Source of the DNA: CAVQYV01 sp963718295 [NCBI: uncultured Methylomirabilota bacterium]
GTDB taxonomy: Bacteria; Methylomirabilota; Methylomirabilia; CAVQYV01
Direction of reading: 5' to 3'
DNA: 64,000 bases
Assembly (NCBI GenBank): GCA_963718295.1
Contig: CAVQYV010000004.1
Location: forward strand, 558,001 to 622,000
Shown: piece by piece, positions 24,230-33,328 of the stretch
How positions within the stretch are numbered: the first letter of the stretch is position 1
Layout: every line of letters starts with the position of its first letter
Position numbers and translations under genes: made by a program
Notes under the pieces: generated by a model
What the model saw: the letters and a program-made list of their open reading frames with translations, nothing else
Told to the model about the DNA's origin: nothing
The model's database searches: none

Positions 24230-26642
24230 CGATGCTTTCTTCTTGGAGCTCCTCTCCGACACCCTGGCCGCCCAGGGCTATGAGGTCTTGACCGCCTCGG
24301 ATGGCATGGAGGCTTTGGATAAGGTGCGCCAGCACTTGCCCTCCTACGTCTTCCTGGATCTGATCCTGCCCAAGATCGATGGGGTCCGGGTCTGCCGCTA
24401 TTTGAAGGAGGATCCCCGCTACGCCTCCATCCCGGTGGTGGTCTTGACCGGCATCGCCGCCGAGGCGACCTCCCGCCTCAAGGAGCTCAAGGCCGATGCC
24501 TACATCGCCAAGGGCAGGGTGGAGGAGATTGTGGTCCATGTCCTGGCCACCCTGAAGGCGTTGGAGGAGCGGAAGCCCCTGGCCTCCAGCACCATCCTGG
24601 GCTTGGAGAAGATCTATCCCAGCAAGTTGGTCCAAGCCCTCCTCTTCACCCGGGGCCATCAGGAGCTCTTGCTGGGGACTATGACCGAGGGGGTGATCGA
24701 GGCCGACGCCGAGGGCAAGGTGATTTATGTCAACCCGGCCGCCCTCCAGATCCTGGAGCAGGGAGAGTTCGACCTGATCGGCTCCCCCATCGCCTCCCTC
24801 TGGGATACCTCCCATCAGGAGGCCCTCTCCTCCCTTCTCTCCCATTTGCGTTCCTCCTCCCCCCAGCAGGAGACCCTGACCCTGGGCCACGGGGAGAAGA
24901 CCCTGAATCTGCACTTCACCAATCTCTTGGAGAAGGGCGCCTATGCGGGCGTCCTCCTCCTCCTCCAGGACATCTCCTCCCTCACCAAGAAGATCGAGGA
25001 GCTCTCCACCCTCAATGAGGTGGGCAAGGTCCTCAATTCCACCCTGGAGCTGCAGGCCATCCTCAATCTGGTCATGGAGCGGGTCAAGGAGATGATGAAA
25101 GTGGAGGCCGGCTCCCTGCTTCTGTATGACGAGAACACCCGGGAGCTGGTCTTCGAGGTGGCCTTAGGTCCCTCCGCCGCCCAGCTCAAGGGGATGCGCC
25201 TCCCTGCCCAGCAGGGCATCGCCGGTTGGGCCTTCCAACATGGGGAATCGGTGCTCATCCCCGAGGTCGCCTCCGATCCCCGCTTCGATCCCAAGGTGGA
25301 CGACTTCCCCGGCTCCTTCACCAAATCCCTCCTTTGCGTCCCCCTGAAGGTCAAGGAGAAGAGCATGGGGGTGATTCAGGTGAGCAATCGGGCGAACGGT
25401 CGCTCCTTCGACAAGAGCGATATCGACCTCCTTATGGCCATCTCCATGCAGGCCTCCGTATCCATTGAGAACGGACGGCTCTTTCAACATCTGCAGACGG
25501 CCTATCAGAGCATCAAGGAAAAGCAGGAGCAGCTTACTCGATCGGAGAACGAGAAACTGAGGGCGCTGGGGCAGATGGCCGCGGGAGTAGCGCACGACTT
25601 CAATAATACCCTCCAGGCGATCCTGGCCCGCGTCCAGCTTTTGCAGGATCAAACCCAGGATGAGGAAGTGGTGCGATGGCTGAGGGTTATTGAGCAAGCT
25701 GCCATGGATGGAGCGGAGACGGTACGCCGGATCCAGGAATTCGCCCGTGTCCGTACGGACAAGGCCTTCACCGGGCTTAGCCTGAGAGAGATCATCAAGG
25801 ACGCCATCATGGTCACTCAGGCCCGATGGAAGGATGAGGCCCAGCTCAGGGGGATCAAAATCGAACTCGAGGCTGAATTGATCGAGAATCCCCCGGTAGA
25901 TGGAAATGCCTCCGAGTTGCGCGAGGTTTTGACCAATCTGATCCTGAATGCGATTGACGCGATCCCCCAAGGTGGGAGAATCCGCATTTTGACCAGGACG
26001 GAAAAGGATGGGGTGGCGATCTTGGTGGAGGATAACGGGGTGGGTATGTCCGAGGACGTCAAGAAGAGGGTCTTCGATCCATTTTTCACGACCAAGGGCG
26101 TCAAGGGAACCGGGCTGGGAATGAGTGTAGCCTTCGGAATCATCACGCGGCATGGGGGGCACATCGATATTCAAAGCGAGGAGGGAAGAGGCACGACTTT
26201 TACCGTTTGGCTGCCCCTGGGAAAGGAAATGAGAGATACCGCCGAGATGGAAAAGGCGGTTGCCGCCCGCAAGGCGAACATTTTGCTGGTTGACGATGTG
26301 AAGGCCTTGAGGGATGCCTTTTCTCGGATGCTATTCCGGGCCGGGCATGAGGTGCGAGTAGCCGCCAGCGGCCGAGAGGCCTTGGAGATATTTGATCGAG
26401 AGGGGTTCGATATCGTCTTCACTGATTTGGGCATGCAAGACATGTCGGGATGGGAAGTGGCGAAACATGTCAAAGAGAGAAATCCCAGAATCCCGGTGGT
26501 ACTGATTACCGGCTGGGGCGCACAACTGGATGACAAGAAGGCCAAAGAAAACGGAGTAGATCGTATCTTAGCAAAGCCATTTGGCATTCGGGATATCCTA
26601 AAAGTGACCTCCGAGACATTGGCAGTCTATGAGAAGGAATGA
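24201..26642 (+). CDS. Hybrid histidine kinase (REC-PAS-GAF-HisKA-HATPase-REC)
   Basis: Predicted 813-residue cytosolic hybrid kinase. The first receiver (about 1-120) has VLIVDDD, YVFLDLILPKIDG and VVVLTG. PAS (about 160-265) and GAF (about 280-435) follow. The kinase core has the His box VAHDFNNTLQAILARVQ near residue 470, NLILNAIDAIPQGG, VEDNGVGMSEDV and GTGLGMSVAFG. The last 125 residues are a second receiver (ILLVDDVKA, IVFTDLGMQDMSGWE, ILAKPFG). The TTG at 24201 follows GGGGAGAAG and sits inside the previous gene. Codon use changes sharply: up to about 25490 nearly every third base is C or G (long runs of CTC/GCC/ATC), then the host pattern returns, so the sensory half may have been acquired by recombination. 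Confidence 0.9.
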   Translation: MAKQVLIVDDDAFFLELLSDTLAAQGYEVLTASDGMEALDKVRQHLPSYVFLDLILPKIDGVRVCRYLKEDPRYASIPVVVLTGIAAEATSRLKELKADAYIAKGRVEEIVVHVLATLKALEERKPLASSTILGLEKIYPSKLVQALLFTRGHQELLLGTMTEGVIEADAEGKVIYVNPAALQILEQGEFDLIGSPIASLWDTSHQEALSSLLSHLRSSSPQQETLTLGHGEKTLNLHFTNLLEKGAYAGVLLLLQDISSLTKKIEELSTLNEVGKVLNSTLELQAILNLVMERVKEMMKVEAGSLLLYDENTRELVFEVALGPSAAQLKGMRLPAQQGIAGWAFQHGESVLIPEVASDPRFDPKVDDFPGSFTKSLLCVPLKVKEKSMGVIQVSNRANGRSFDKSDIDLLMAISMQASVSIENGRLFQHLQTAYQSIKEKQEQLTRSENEKLRALGQMAAGVAHDFNNTLQAILARVQLLQDQTQDEEVVRWLRVIEQAAMDGAETVRRIQEFARVRTDKAFTGLSLREIIKDAIMVTQARWKDEAQLRGIKIELEAELIENPPVDGNASELREVLTNLILNAIDAIPQGGRIRILTRTEKDGVAILVEDNGVGMSEDVKKRVFDPFFTTKGVKGTGLGMSVAFGIITRHGGHIDIQSEEGRGTTFTVWLPLGKEMRDTAEMEKAVAARKANILLVDDVKALRDAFSRMLFRAGHEVRVAASGREALEIFDREGFDIVFTDLGMQDMSGWEVAKHVKERNPRIPVVLITGWGAQLDDKKAKENGVDRILAKPFGIRDILKVTSETLAVYEKE

Positions 26643-26667
26643 TCTGATCTTCATGGGAGGAACAGCC

Positions 26668-27027
26668 GTGAGGGGAAAAGGGGGGAGGATCAGCCTGGGT
26701 GTCCTTGTCTTCCTTGCTATCCTTGCCCTGGCAATCTATCTCGGATTCAGGCTGGTTCCCCCTTACTGGGAGTTCTACTCCCTGAAGGAGGCGGCCCGAC
26801 AGGGGGTAGTGGGCGCATCCGCACCACCGTATCATGACTCCGATGCCAGGGACGCCGTAATGGAAAAGGCGAGGAGACTGGGGGTTCCCTTGCAGGAAGA
26901 GGATCTGTCGATCGTCCGTGATGGTAATGCAATTAGCATCGAGTTCTCTTGGAAAAGGGACATCACCCTTCCGGGTTACATCCATCATCTCACCTTTGCT
27001 GTCAAAGACTCTGAACCCCTTCACTGA
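26668..27027 (+). CDS. Single-span membrane protein, DUF4845-like
   Basis: Predicted 119-residue protein with one transmembrane segment near the N-terminus (about residues 8-28, rich in Leu/Ile/Ala) and a soluble C-terminal domain ending PGYIHHLTFAVKDSEPL. The shape and length recall the DUF4845 group, but no diagnostic motif is visible. The GTG at 26668 is preferred because GGGAGG lies seven bases upstream; a longer frame starts at 26629 overlapping the kinase gene. It may be translationally linked to that kinase. Function unknown. Confidence 0.55.
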   Translation: MRGKGGRISLGVLVFLAILALAIYLGFRLVPPYWEFYSLKEAARQGVVGASAPPYHDSDARDAVMEKARRLGVPLQEEDLSIVRDGNAISIEFSWKRDITLPGYIHHLTFAVKDSEPLH

Positions 27028-27290
27028 AGCCGTAACACCCCTATCTCTGCCAATGCACAGCAGGAATGACCAATGATCCCCACCCGTCGCCTCTGGATAG
27101 AATGTTCGAAGAGGGGTGAAACTCCCCGCCTTCAGGGCGAGGCTTCCCGGAAAGGAAGGAGATCTCAATTCCTATTGTGCCCTTGCCCCCGCACACAGTG
27201 CGAAGCTTTCAGGGAACCCTCCGGTCAAGCAAGGACCCTGAAGTTGAGAGGGCCTTTTCGGAAGTCAAACAATTCGCCACTCACTCTGAG

Positions 27291-28217
27291 ATGACGTCTC
27301 CGGCCATCCTGATTGTGGGCCCCACTGCAGTTGGCAAGACCGCCATATCCTTAGGTCTTGCAGAACGATATGAAGGGGAGATCGTCATCGCGGACTCTCT
27401 TCAGGTCTACAGACATATGGATATCGGAACGGCGAAGCCCACTGCCGAAGAGAGAGAGGGGGTGCCCCACCACTTGCTGGACATAGCGGATCCAGATCAA
27501 CCCTTTACTGCCGCCGACTACTCCCGCTTGGCCGAGGAAAAAGTGAGGGAGATTAGGCAAAGGGGACACACACCTTTTCTGGTGGGGGGATGCGGTCTTT
27601 ATATCAGGGCTTGGGCAGACAGCCTTTTTCCTGGACCATCCGAATCGCCGAAGATTCGGCGAAGACTCCGACAGCTGGCTTCCCAAGGCGGGGGGAAAGG
27701 CCTCCATCAAAGGCTGTTTATGCTTGACCCGGCCTCCGCGGATAAGATCCATCCCAACGATACCTACCGGATTCTGCGGGCCCTGGAGATCTTCGAGGCA
27801 AGTGGGAAGAGGCCCTCAGAGATTCGGGGGGCCCAGTGGGCCAGGAGAAGCAATGGGCCCTTTCTCTTGCTTGGTCTCTCCCGGCCGCGGGCTTCCCTCT
27901 ATCGCCGCATTGAGGAGCGGATCGACTCCATGATCAAGGAGGGGTTCCTGGAGGAGGTGGAATTTCTCATGGGTCGTTTTTCGGCCGACTGCAAGCCTTT
28001 CCAGGGACTGGGGTATAAGCATATGATCGAATATCTGCAGGGGCGATGTGAATTCGAGGAGGCGGTCTCCCGTTGGAAAAGGGATACTCGCCGCTATGCC
28101 AAACGACAGATCACCTGGTTTTCCAGGGATGATCGGGTTCACTGGATATCCCTGGAGGAGGACCGGGAAGATGCCTGGGTGAGGATTCAGTCGCTAATCG
28201 AGGCAAACCTGCCTTGA
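27291..28217 (+). CDS. miaA: tRNA dimethylallyltransferase MiaA
   Basis: Transfers a dimethylallyl group to N6 of adenosine 37 in tRNAs that read UNN codons. The 308-residue protein has the P-loop GPTAVGKTAIS, IADSLQVYRHMDIGTAKP (substrate Asp and Gln), VPHHLLDIADP, FLVGGCGLYIRA and a C-terminal KRDTRRYAKRQITWFSRD tRNA-binding helix. The ATG at 27291 is chosen for homology; its ribosome site is poor, and the frame is open back to 27177 with non-conserved residues. It overlaps hflX by four bases (TTGA), a common miaA-hflX pairing. The 260 bp before it contain a short GC-rich hairpin (27121-27142) resembling the right end of the dispersed repeats. Confidence 0.95.
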   Translation: MTSPAILIVGPTAVGKTAISLGLAERYEGEIVIADSLQVYRHMDIGTAKPTAEEREGVPHHLLDIADPDQPFTAADYSRLAEEKVREIRQRGHTPFLVGGCGLYIRAWADSLFPGPSESPKIRRRLRQLASQGGGKGLHQRLFMLDPASADKIHPNDTYRILRALEIFEASGKRPSEIRGAQWARRSNGPFLLLGLSRPRASLYRRIEERIDSMIKEGFLEEVEFLMGRFSADCKPFQGLGYKHMIEYLQGRCEFEEAVSRWKRDTRRYAKRQITWFSRDDRVHWISLEEDREDAWVRIQSLIEANLP

Positions 28218-29356
28218 AGGATCACGAAGGGAGACCCAGAGAGATCGGGGGATCAGAGACGGCTGTGCTGGTGGCCGTGAGACTGGCCGGGAAAAGCATG
28301 GGTGAAGTGGAGGATTCCCTTTCTGAGCTGGAAAAGCTGGCGAATTCCGCCGGGGCCCAGGTGGTGGGGCAGGTGGTCCAGGAGCGAAGGAGCCCGGACC
28401 CGCGCTTCTTTATCGGAGAGGGAAAGGCCCTGGACTTGAAGCGATCCTATCAAGACCGGGCTGACATGATCATCTTCGACTCCGATCTTTCTGGGTCTCA
28501 GCAGAGAAATTTAGAGGACCTATCGGAGATGAAGATCATCGATCGTTCCGGGTTGATCCTGGACATATTTGCCCAACGGGCACGGACGCGAGAGGGAAAA
28601 GCTCAGGTCGAGTTGGCTCAACTGGAATATCTCCTTTCCCGATTGGTGGGGGGTCATCCTTTCCTCTCCCGTCTGGGAGGAGGAATTGGCACCCGGGGAC
28701 CCGGAGAGACGAAATTGGAGAGTGACCGGCGACGGATCCGCCGGAGGATGGATTACATTCGCAAGAGCCTGGAAGGGGTGCGCCGGACCAGGGAGATCAT
28801 GAGACGAAATCGCCGGAGACGCCATTTTCCCATTATCTCCCTGGTGGGATATACCAATGCGGGGAAGTCCACCCTCTTCAATGCCCTGACGCGGGCTCAT
28901 GCAGAGGTAAAAGACCGTCTATTTGCCACCCTCGATCCCACCGTGAGGCGCATCTATCTGCCCGGCGGCAAGCAGGCGCTTCTCTTCGATACGGTGGGTT
29001 TCATTCGCAATCTTCCCCACCAACTGGTCCATGCTTTCAGGGCCACCTTGGAGGAGCTCTTGAGCGCGGACCTGCTTCTGCATGTGGTGGATGCATCCCA
29101 TCCGGATAGAGATGGACAGATTATGGCAGTAAAGGAAATATTGGGGGAGATCGGTGCAGCCTCCAAACCGGTATTGCTTGTCTACAACAAGATCGATCGC
29201 TTGGATGCCCATGAGGGCTCTTGCTTCTGGGGAATTGGGAAAGAACGAATCTTCATTTCTGCCCTTACCGGAAAAGGAATAGAGGATCTCAGGGCGCACA
29301 TCCACTCCTATCTGCTTTCCGATGTTTCCCCCGAGGGAGTGGTGAGTTTGCCTTGA
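28214..29356 (+). CDS. hflX: GTPase HflX
   Basis: Ribosome-associated GTPase that can split stalled or stressed ribosomes. The 380-residue protein has the N-terminal HflX domain (VVGQVVQERRSPDPRFFIGEGK), the GGGIGTRGPGETKLESDRR linker, the P-loop GYTNAGKSTLFNAL, DPTVRRI, switch II DTVGFIRNLP and NKIDRL for guanine specificity. Its TTG start overlaps the miaA stop codon, indicating coupled translation. Homology is continuous from about residue 15. Transcription probably ends within the 350-bp gap that follows. Confidence 0.95.
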   Translation: MKDHEGRPREIGGSETAVLVAVRLAGKSMGEVEDSLSELEKLANSAGAQVVGQVVQERRSPDPRFFIGEGKALDLKRSYQDRADMIIFDSDLSGSQQRNLEDLSEMKIIDRSGLILDIFAQRARTREGKAQVELAQLEYLLSRLVGGHPFLSRLGGGIGTRGPGETKLESDRRRIRRRMDYIRKSLEGVRRTREIMRRNRRRRHFPIISLVGYTNAGKSTLFNALTRAHAEVKDRLFATLDPTVRRIYLPGGKQALLFDTVGFIRNLPHQLVHAFRATLEELLSADLLLHVVDASHPDRDGQIMAVKEILGEIGAASKPVLLVYNKIDRLDAHEGSCFWGIGKERIFISALTGKGIEDLRAHIHSYLLSDVSPEGVVSLP

Positions 29357-29711
29357 CAATCGAGATCCCCTTGTGCTACCAAAACCCCAGTCGTTGCCGG
29401 AGAACAGGTGATGAGGGTAATTCTCTTGGCTCGTGCGAAGCGAGAGTATGCCATCCCAAAGGGGATGGCGGGCTACCCACAGGATCCGTTCGCCGCCCAG
29501 TCTGATTCCTGCCGTGAGCAGCAATCCTTTGGGGGATGAAAGGCTTGAAAACCTCGGGCACAAGCAAGACTGATTTCATCATCCTAATGCCGATGCGGCC
29601 AGCCTTCACCCGGCAGCCGGCAAGGTGAACCTCATGAGCAATTGTCGGGTGATGTCCGTGTTGGATTGAGGAATCCCGGCTTGGGTGGTCAAAAGGGGGG
29701 GGATCGCAGCG
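29357..29711. other. Intergenic region, hairpin but no gene recognised
   Basis: About 355 bp between hflX and the TPR lipoprotein gene. A TTGACA at 29353-29358 overlaps the hflX stop but has no good -10 at the right distance. CCATCCC/GGGATGG at 29452-29468 forms a short hairpin without a T-run. No open frame with a ribosome site is convincing. Confidence 0.35.
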
Positions 29712-30863
29712 ATGATCAGAAGGAGAGGGGTGGGCTCCCTATTTGTCGCTTTCTTGACCTTCGGGGCCTTTGGCTTCGTGGGTTGCGCGGGAAGGGAGCC
29801 TGCAAAGCCGGTATCGGTGATGAATAACCCCGATCATCACTACAATAACGGAGTCAAGTTCCTGGATAAGGAAGAATACGATAACGCACTCCTGGAATTT
29901 GAGTACGCCAAGGCCTTGGAGCCCCAATATGGCAAGGCCTATATGGGCATCGGGTTGGTGAAGGCCTATGAGGGAGATTTCAGTGCAGCCTTTGATTCCA
30001 TGAGGAAGGTAAAGAGCCTGGACGGAGTCTATGCCCACGTGGGAATGATCCGTCTGTACTCCATGCAGCGGGCAGAGGGGTGGCTGGAGAAGGCTGAGGA
30101 AGAATTCGAGGCTGGCAAGAAGAAGGATGACTCCAGTTCGGAACTCTATTTCTACATGGGAAGAGCTTATGAGGTTGCCTTTGAGTTTGACAAGGCAGTT
30201 GCCTCTTTCAAGGTGGTTATGGATCGGAATAAGGACTTCGTGGACGAGGCGAATCGAGAGTGGGCGTTGGTGGAGAAGATCCAGCGCGCGGGGCCGGGAA
30301 CCAGAATGGGCAAGCAGATTGCCCTGGTCGCCAAGGTCACTCGAGCTGACGTGGCCGCGATCTTCATTGAGGAGCTGAATCTGGAGAAACTTTATGAGGC
30401 CGGCAAGGTCAAAGGATATGATGTTTCCTTCAAACCGCCGGAGGACACGTCCTACGCCACTGACAACGTGGTCAAGGTCCCGGTCGAAGTGGATGCCGTA
30501 GATCATCCCTTGAAGGCCGACATCGATGCCGTGATCAATCTGGGCGTCCGAGGCCTTGAGCCATTCCCGGACCGTACCTTTGCCCCGGCCATGCTCGTCT
30601 CCAAGGCCAATTACGCCATGATGGTGGAGGATATCCTCGTTCAGGTCAGCGGAGATGAGAAGCTTGCCACCGAGTTCATTGGCGCCTCTTCGCCCTTCCC
30701 GGATGTGCGATCTGATCATTATGCCTTCAATTCCATTATGGTCTGTACCACCCGAGGCATCATGGAAGCCAGGTTGGATGGCTATTTTGGGTTGGAGGAT
30801 TCCATCTCCGGGGCCGATGCCCTGCTGGTGATCAGGCGGCTGAAGGACGAGCTGAAGTACTGA
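29712..30863 (+). CDS. TPR-repeat lipoprotein with C-terminal SLH-like domain
   Basis: Predicted 383-residue exported lipoprotein. The signal peptide ends in the lipobox GFVGCAG with Cys at residue 24. Three or so tetratricopeptide units follow (HHYNNGVKFLDKEEYDNALL, QYGKAYMGIGLVKAYEGDF, SELYFYMGRAYEVAFEFDKA), then a region from about residue 205 with S-layer-homology-like turns: VTRADVAAIFIEEL, ADIDAVINLGVRGLEPFPDR and SSPFPDVRSDHYAFNSI. This suggests a scaffold that meets other envelope proteins or cell wall. The ATG at 29712 is picked from the signal sequence; a longer frame begins at 29685. The frame stays open for 59 codons after the TGA stop, which I take as chance. Confidence 0.75.
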   Translation: MIRRRGVGSLFVAFLTFGAFGFVGCAGREPAKPVSVMNNPDHHYNNGVKFLDKEEYDNALLEFEYAKALEPQYGKAYMGIGLVKAYEGDFSAAFDSMRKVKSLDGVYAHVGMIRLYSMQRAEGWLEKAEEEFEAGKKKDDSSSELYFYMGRAYEVAFEFDKAVASFKVVMDRNKDFVDEANREWALVEKIQRAGPGTRMGKQIALVAKVTRADVAAIFIEELNLEKLYEAGKVKGYDVSFKPPEDTSYATDNVVKVPVEVDAVDHPLKADIDAVINLGVRGLEPFPDRTFAPAMLVSKANYAMMVEDILVQVSGDEKLATEFIGASSPFPDVRSDHYAFNSIMVCTTRGIMEARLDGYFGLEDSISGADALLVIRRLKDELKY

Positions 30864-31467
30864 GCGAAGGGCGCAAACATCATCCTGGCGAACAATTTGG
30901 GGATGGAAAGGGATACCGCGATCGAGGATCCCCCCCTGCACAACAGCGTGGAGCAGGCTATGGGGACCCTGGTCGATTCCCAGACATGTGTGGAAAACCT
31001 CCCTTGGTGGATGATCGCACCCATTCTCAAAGCCACGGCTCATTAAAGGGATACAGGATCCTCAAGGAAACCGGGCAAGATCAAGCATGAAGACTTATCC
31101 TGGAGGCGTCCTCAACCATGGGCCGCCCCAGGAGGATCTGTGTGTCCTTTCAGCCCCGATATCTTGAGCCCGAAGATCTTGGAGGAATGGACCGAGACCG
31201 CGGGTGCCAGGAAAGAGGTCTTCGTCTCTTGCCGGGGCATTCCCAGCAAGAGCGAGAAGACTGTTTCGGAGGGAGGAGGAAGAGCAGATTGGAAGGAATC
31301 GGGAAAGGGATAAAGCGATCCAATTTCAGGACTGAAAATGCATGGCGAAAGCAATCCCGGAAGCAGCGCTGCGGGATTAGCGAACGAAGACCTATAAAAA
31401 GAGGGTTCCTTGCCTTTGAAGATTCCCCACAAGTCTGCTGTGGGGAGCTTCAGAGAGGAGACGGTCC
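30864..31467. other. Intergenic region containing the second repeat copy
   Basis: About 600 bp between the lipoprotein gene and pgsA. Open frames here (for example 31118-31474) lack family similarity. The right third is the dispersed repeat copy B. Between 30903 and 31043 a 46-codon frame continues the upstream reading frame after its stop but has no ribosome site. Confidence 0.4.
31333..31452 (+). repeat. Dispersed REP-like repeat, copy B
   Basis: Second copy of the roughly 120-bp element at 21018-21137. It has TGAAAATGCATGGCGA at the left, the identical 14-mer TTCCTTGCCTTTGA, and a perfect eight-base stem TCCCCACA/TGTGGGGA before the GCTTCA end. Two copies next to unrelated genes, with a conserved hairpin end and no internal gene, fit REP/BIME-type elements mobilised by a Y1 transposase; a gene of that class occurs at 55154-55825, though with different flanks. 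Confidence 0.6.
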
Positions 31468-32010
31468 GTGCTAAACCTCTCCAATCGTCTTACCATCCTG
31501 CGCATACTGATGATTCCCGTGATCGTAATCCTGCTCGGATATGACTTCAAGATATCCGCCCTGGGAGTCTTTTTTCTGGCGGGTATCACCGACGCCCTCG
31601 ATGGATTCTTCGCCCGCGTGCGCAAGGAAAAGACCCAGCTGGGAACCATCCTGGATCCTCTGGCAGACAAGCTTTTGCTCACCTCCACCTTCATCACCCT
31701 TGCCTACCTGGGGATGTTTCCCCTGTGGCTGGTCATTCTGGTGATCTCCCGGGACCTGATCCTGATCTTGGGATCGGTTGTCAGATATATCACCACCGAG
31801 AACCTGGTGGTCTCTCCTACCATTCTGGGGAAGGCCACCACGGTAGCTCAACTGGTGGCGGTGGTGAATGCCTTGATTCGTGATATCTCCGGCTATATCA
31901 TTACCCCTCCTTGGCTCGCTTCTCTCCTGGTGGCCCTTTTCACGGTCAGCTCGGGTCTGCATTATATTTGGATCGGAGCGAAATCCCTCAATACCCATTC
32001 GTCATATTAG
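31468..32010 (+). CDS. pgsA: CDP-diacylglycerol-glycerol-3-phosphate 3-phosphatidyltransferase
   Basis: Inner-membrane enzyme making phosphatidylglycerol phosphate. The 180-residue protein has several transmembrane helices and the full CDP-alcohol phosphotransferase motif (D-2x-DG-2x-AR-8x-G-3x-D-3x-D), read as DALDGFFARVRKEKTQLG then TILDPLADK. The start NLSNRLTILRILMIPVIV is typical of PgsA. The GTG at 31468 follows GAGAGGAGAC. It ends exactly one base before the next gene, so the two are probably translated together although their functions are unrelated. Confidence 0.94.
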   Translation: MLNLSNRLTILRILMIPVIVILLGYDFKISALGVFFLAGITDALDGFFARVRKEKTQLGTILDPLADKLLLTSTFITLAYLGMFPLWLVILVISRDLILILGSVVRYITTENLVVSPTILGKATTVAQLVAVVNALIRDISGYIITPPWLASLLVALFTVSSGLHYIWIGAKSLNTHSSY

Positions 32011-33327
32011 ATGGAAAGATCCGGTGGCCTGCATGTGAAAAAGGTCCTGCCCGACGGCATCGGGTCACAACTGGGGATCAGGGCGGGGAATCGTATCCTT
32101 TCCATCAATGGTTGCGATCTCAAGGATGAGATCGATTATCGCTTCCTCCTGTCCACGAGGGAGGTGAGGATCCGGATTTTGGATGAGGAGTGCGGAACAC
32201 GAGAGGCCCGCTTGCGCAAAGACTGGGACCAGGGCCTGGGCTTGGAGTTCGAACCGTTTTCCATTCGCTCCTGCAACAATCGTTGCCTCTTTTGTTTCAT
32301 AGATCAGATGCCCCCTGGCCTCCGGAGCTCCCTCTATTTCAAGGATGAGGATTATCGCCTCTCCTTCCTCCATGGCAACTATGTGACCCTCACCAATCTC
32401 TCTTTTCGGGATGAAGCTCGGATCGTCAGACAGCGCCTCAGCCCCCTCTTCATCTCCGTTCACGCCACGGACCTGGGACTACGGCGCTTCCTCCTGGGGA
32501 ACCCCACCGCCCCCGACATTATGCATCAGCTGAGACGGTTGGCGGGAGCCCATATCCGGATGCACCTTCAAGTGGTCATCTGTCCTGGCTTGAACGACGG
32601 ACCCTCCCTGGAGAAAACGATCCAGGACCTCGCGACCCTTCAGCCCTATGCCCAGTCTTTATCTCTGGTGCCGGTTGGACTGACGGCCCATCGCAAGGGG
32701 CTCCATCCACTTCGTCCGATGACCCCTGCTGAGGCCGGGGAAATAGTCAAGCTGTCCGAGCGTTATCGGGGCCAATTCCGCAGATCAGGGGGGTCCTATT
32801 TTCTCCATCTGTCCGACGAATTCTATCTCCTTTCCCAAGGGTCCTTTCCTCCTGTCAGGACGTACGAAGGGTTTCCGCAACTGGAGAACGGGGTGGGATT
32901 CTCCCAAAGGTTCCTCACGGAGTTCAAAAAGAGGGAGAAATCCCTGCCCGGATCGCTGAAGCAGGAGCGATCCTGCCTCATCATGACCGCGAAGATGGCC
33001 TCCAACGTTCTGCGACCGATTGTGGATCGACTCAATGAAATCCGCAATTTGAGAATCGATCTGATTCCGGTGGAGAACTCCCTGTTTGGCCCCCAGGTCA
33101 CGGTCGCGGGCCTGCTGACCGGCAGGGACTTTCGGGAATCCATGAAGAAAATCGAGGCGGAGGTCGAGGTCCTGATACCCAGGAGCCCGCTGCGGGACGG
33201 GGACGATGTTTTTCTGGATGACCTGAGCCTCTCCGAATTGATGACAAGGAGTCGCAGAAAGATCGTGGCCGTCGAAAACAGGGCAGCTTCACTGTTGCAT
33301 GTCCTCATGAAGGCGGAGAGGCAGTGA
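32011..33327 (+). CDS. PDZ plus DUF512 radical-SAM-like iron-sulfur protein
   Basis: Predicted 438-residue protein of the DUF512 family. An N-terminal PDZ-like segment (about 5-65; GIRAGNRILSINGCDL) precedes CNNRCLFCFIDQMP near residue 90, a C-3x-C-2x-C cluster-binding loop as in radical SAM enzymes. The barrel contains GNYVTLTNL, SVHATD and LQVVICPGLNDG, and the DUF512 domain proper occupies the last 200 residues. No reaction is established for the family. It abuts pgsA and is followed one base later by tsaB, placing it in a housekeeping run. Confidence 0.85.
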   Translation: MERSGGLHVKKVLPDGIGSQLGIRAGNRILSINGCDLKDEIDYRFLLSTREVRIRILDEECGTREARLRKDWDQGLGLEFEPFSIRSCNNRCLFCFIDQMPPGLRSSLYFKDEDYRLSFLHGNYVTLTNLSFRDEARIVRQRLSPLFISVHATDLGLRRFLLGNPTAPDIMHQLRRLAGAHIRMHLQVVICPGLNDGPSLEKTIQDLATLQPYAQSLSLVPVGLTAHRKGLHPLRPMTPAEAGEIVKLSERYRGQFRRSGGSYFLHLSDEFYLLSQGSFPPVRTYEGFPQLENGVGFSQRFLTEFKKREKSLPGSLKQERSCLIMTAKMASNVLRPIVDRLNEIRNLRIDLIPVENSLFGPQVTVAGLLTGRDFRESMKKIEAEVEVLIPRSPLRDGDDVFLDDLSLSELMTRSRRKIVAVENRAASLLHVLMKAERQ

Positions 33328-33328
33328 G

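Noticed and set aside
30861-31043. The frame of the TPR lipoprotein stays open for 59 codons after its TGA, raising the idea of a second selenoprotein.
   Set aside because: The TGA is not at a redox motif, no GGUC-type hairpin follows, and the protein already ends at a plausible SLH-like boundary.
31118-31474. Open frame of 118 codons between the TPR gene and pgsA starting MGRPRRICVSF.
   Set aside because: The composition is Arg/Gly-rich, the second half lies in the dispersed repeat, and no family similarity is evident.
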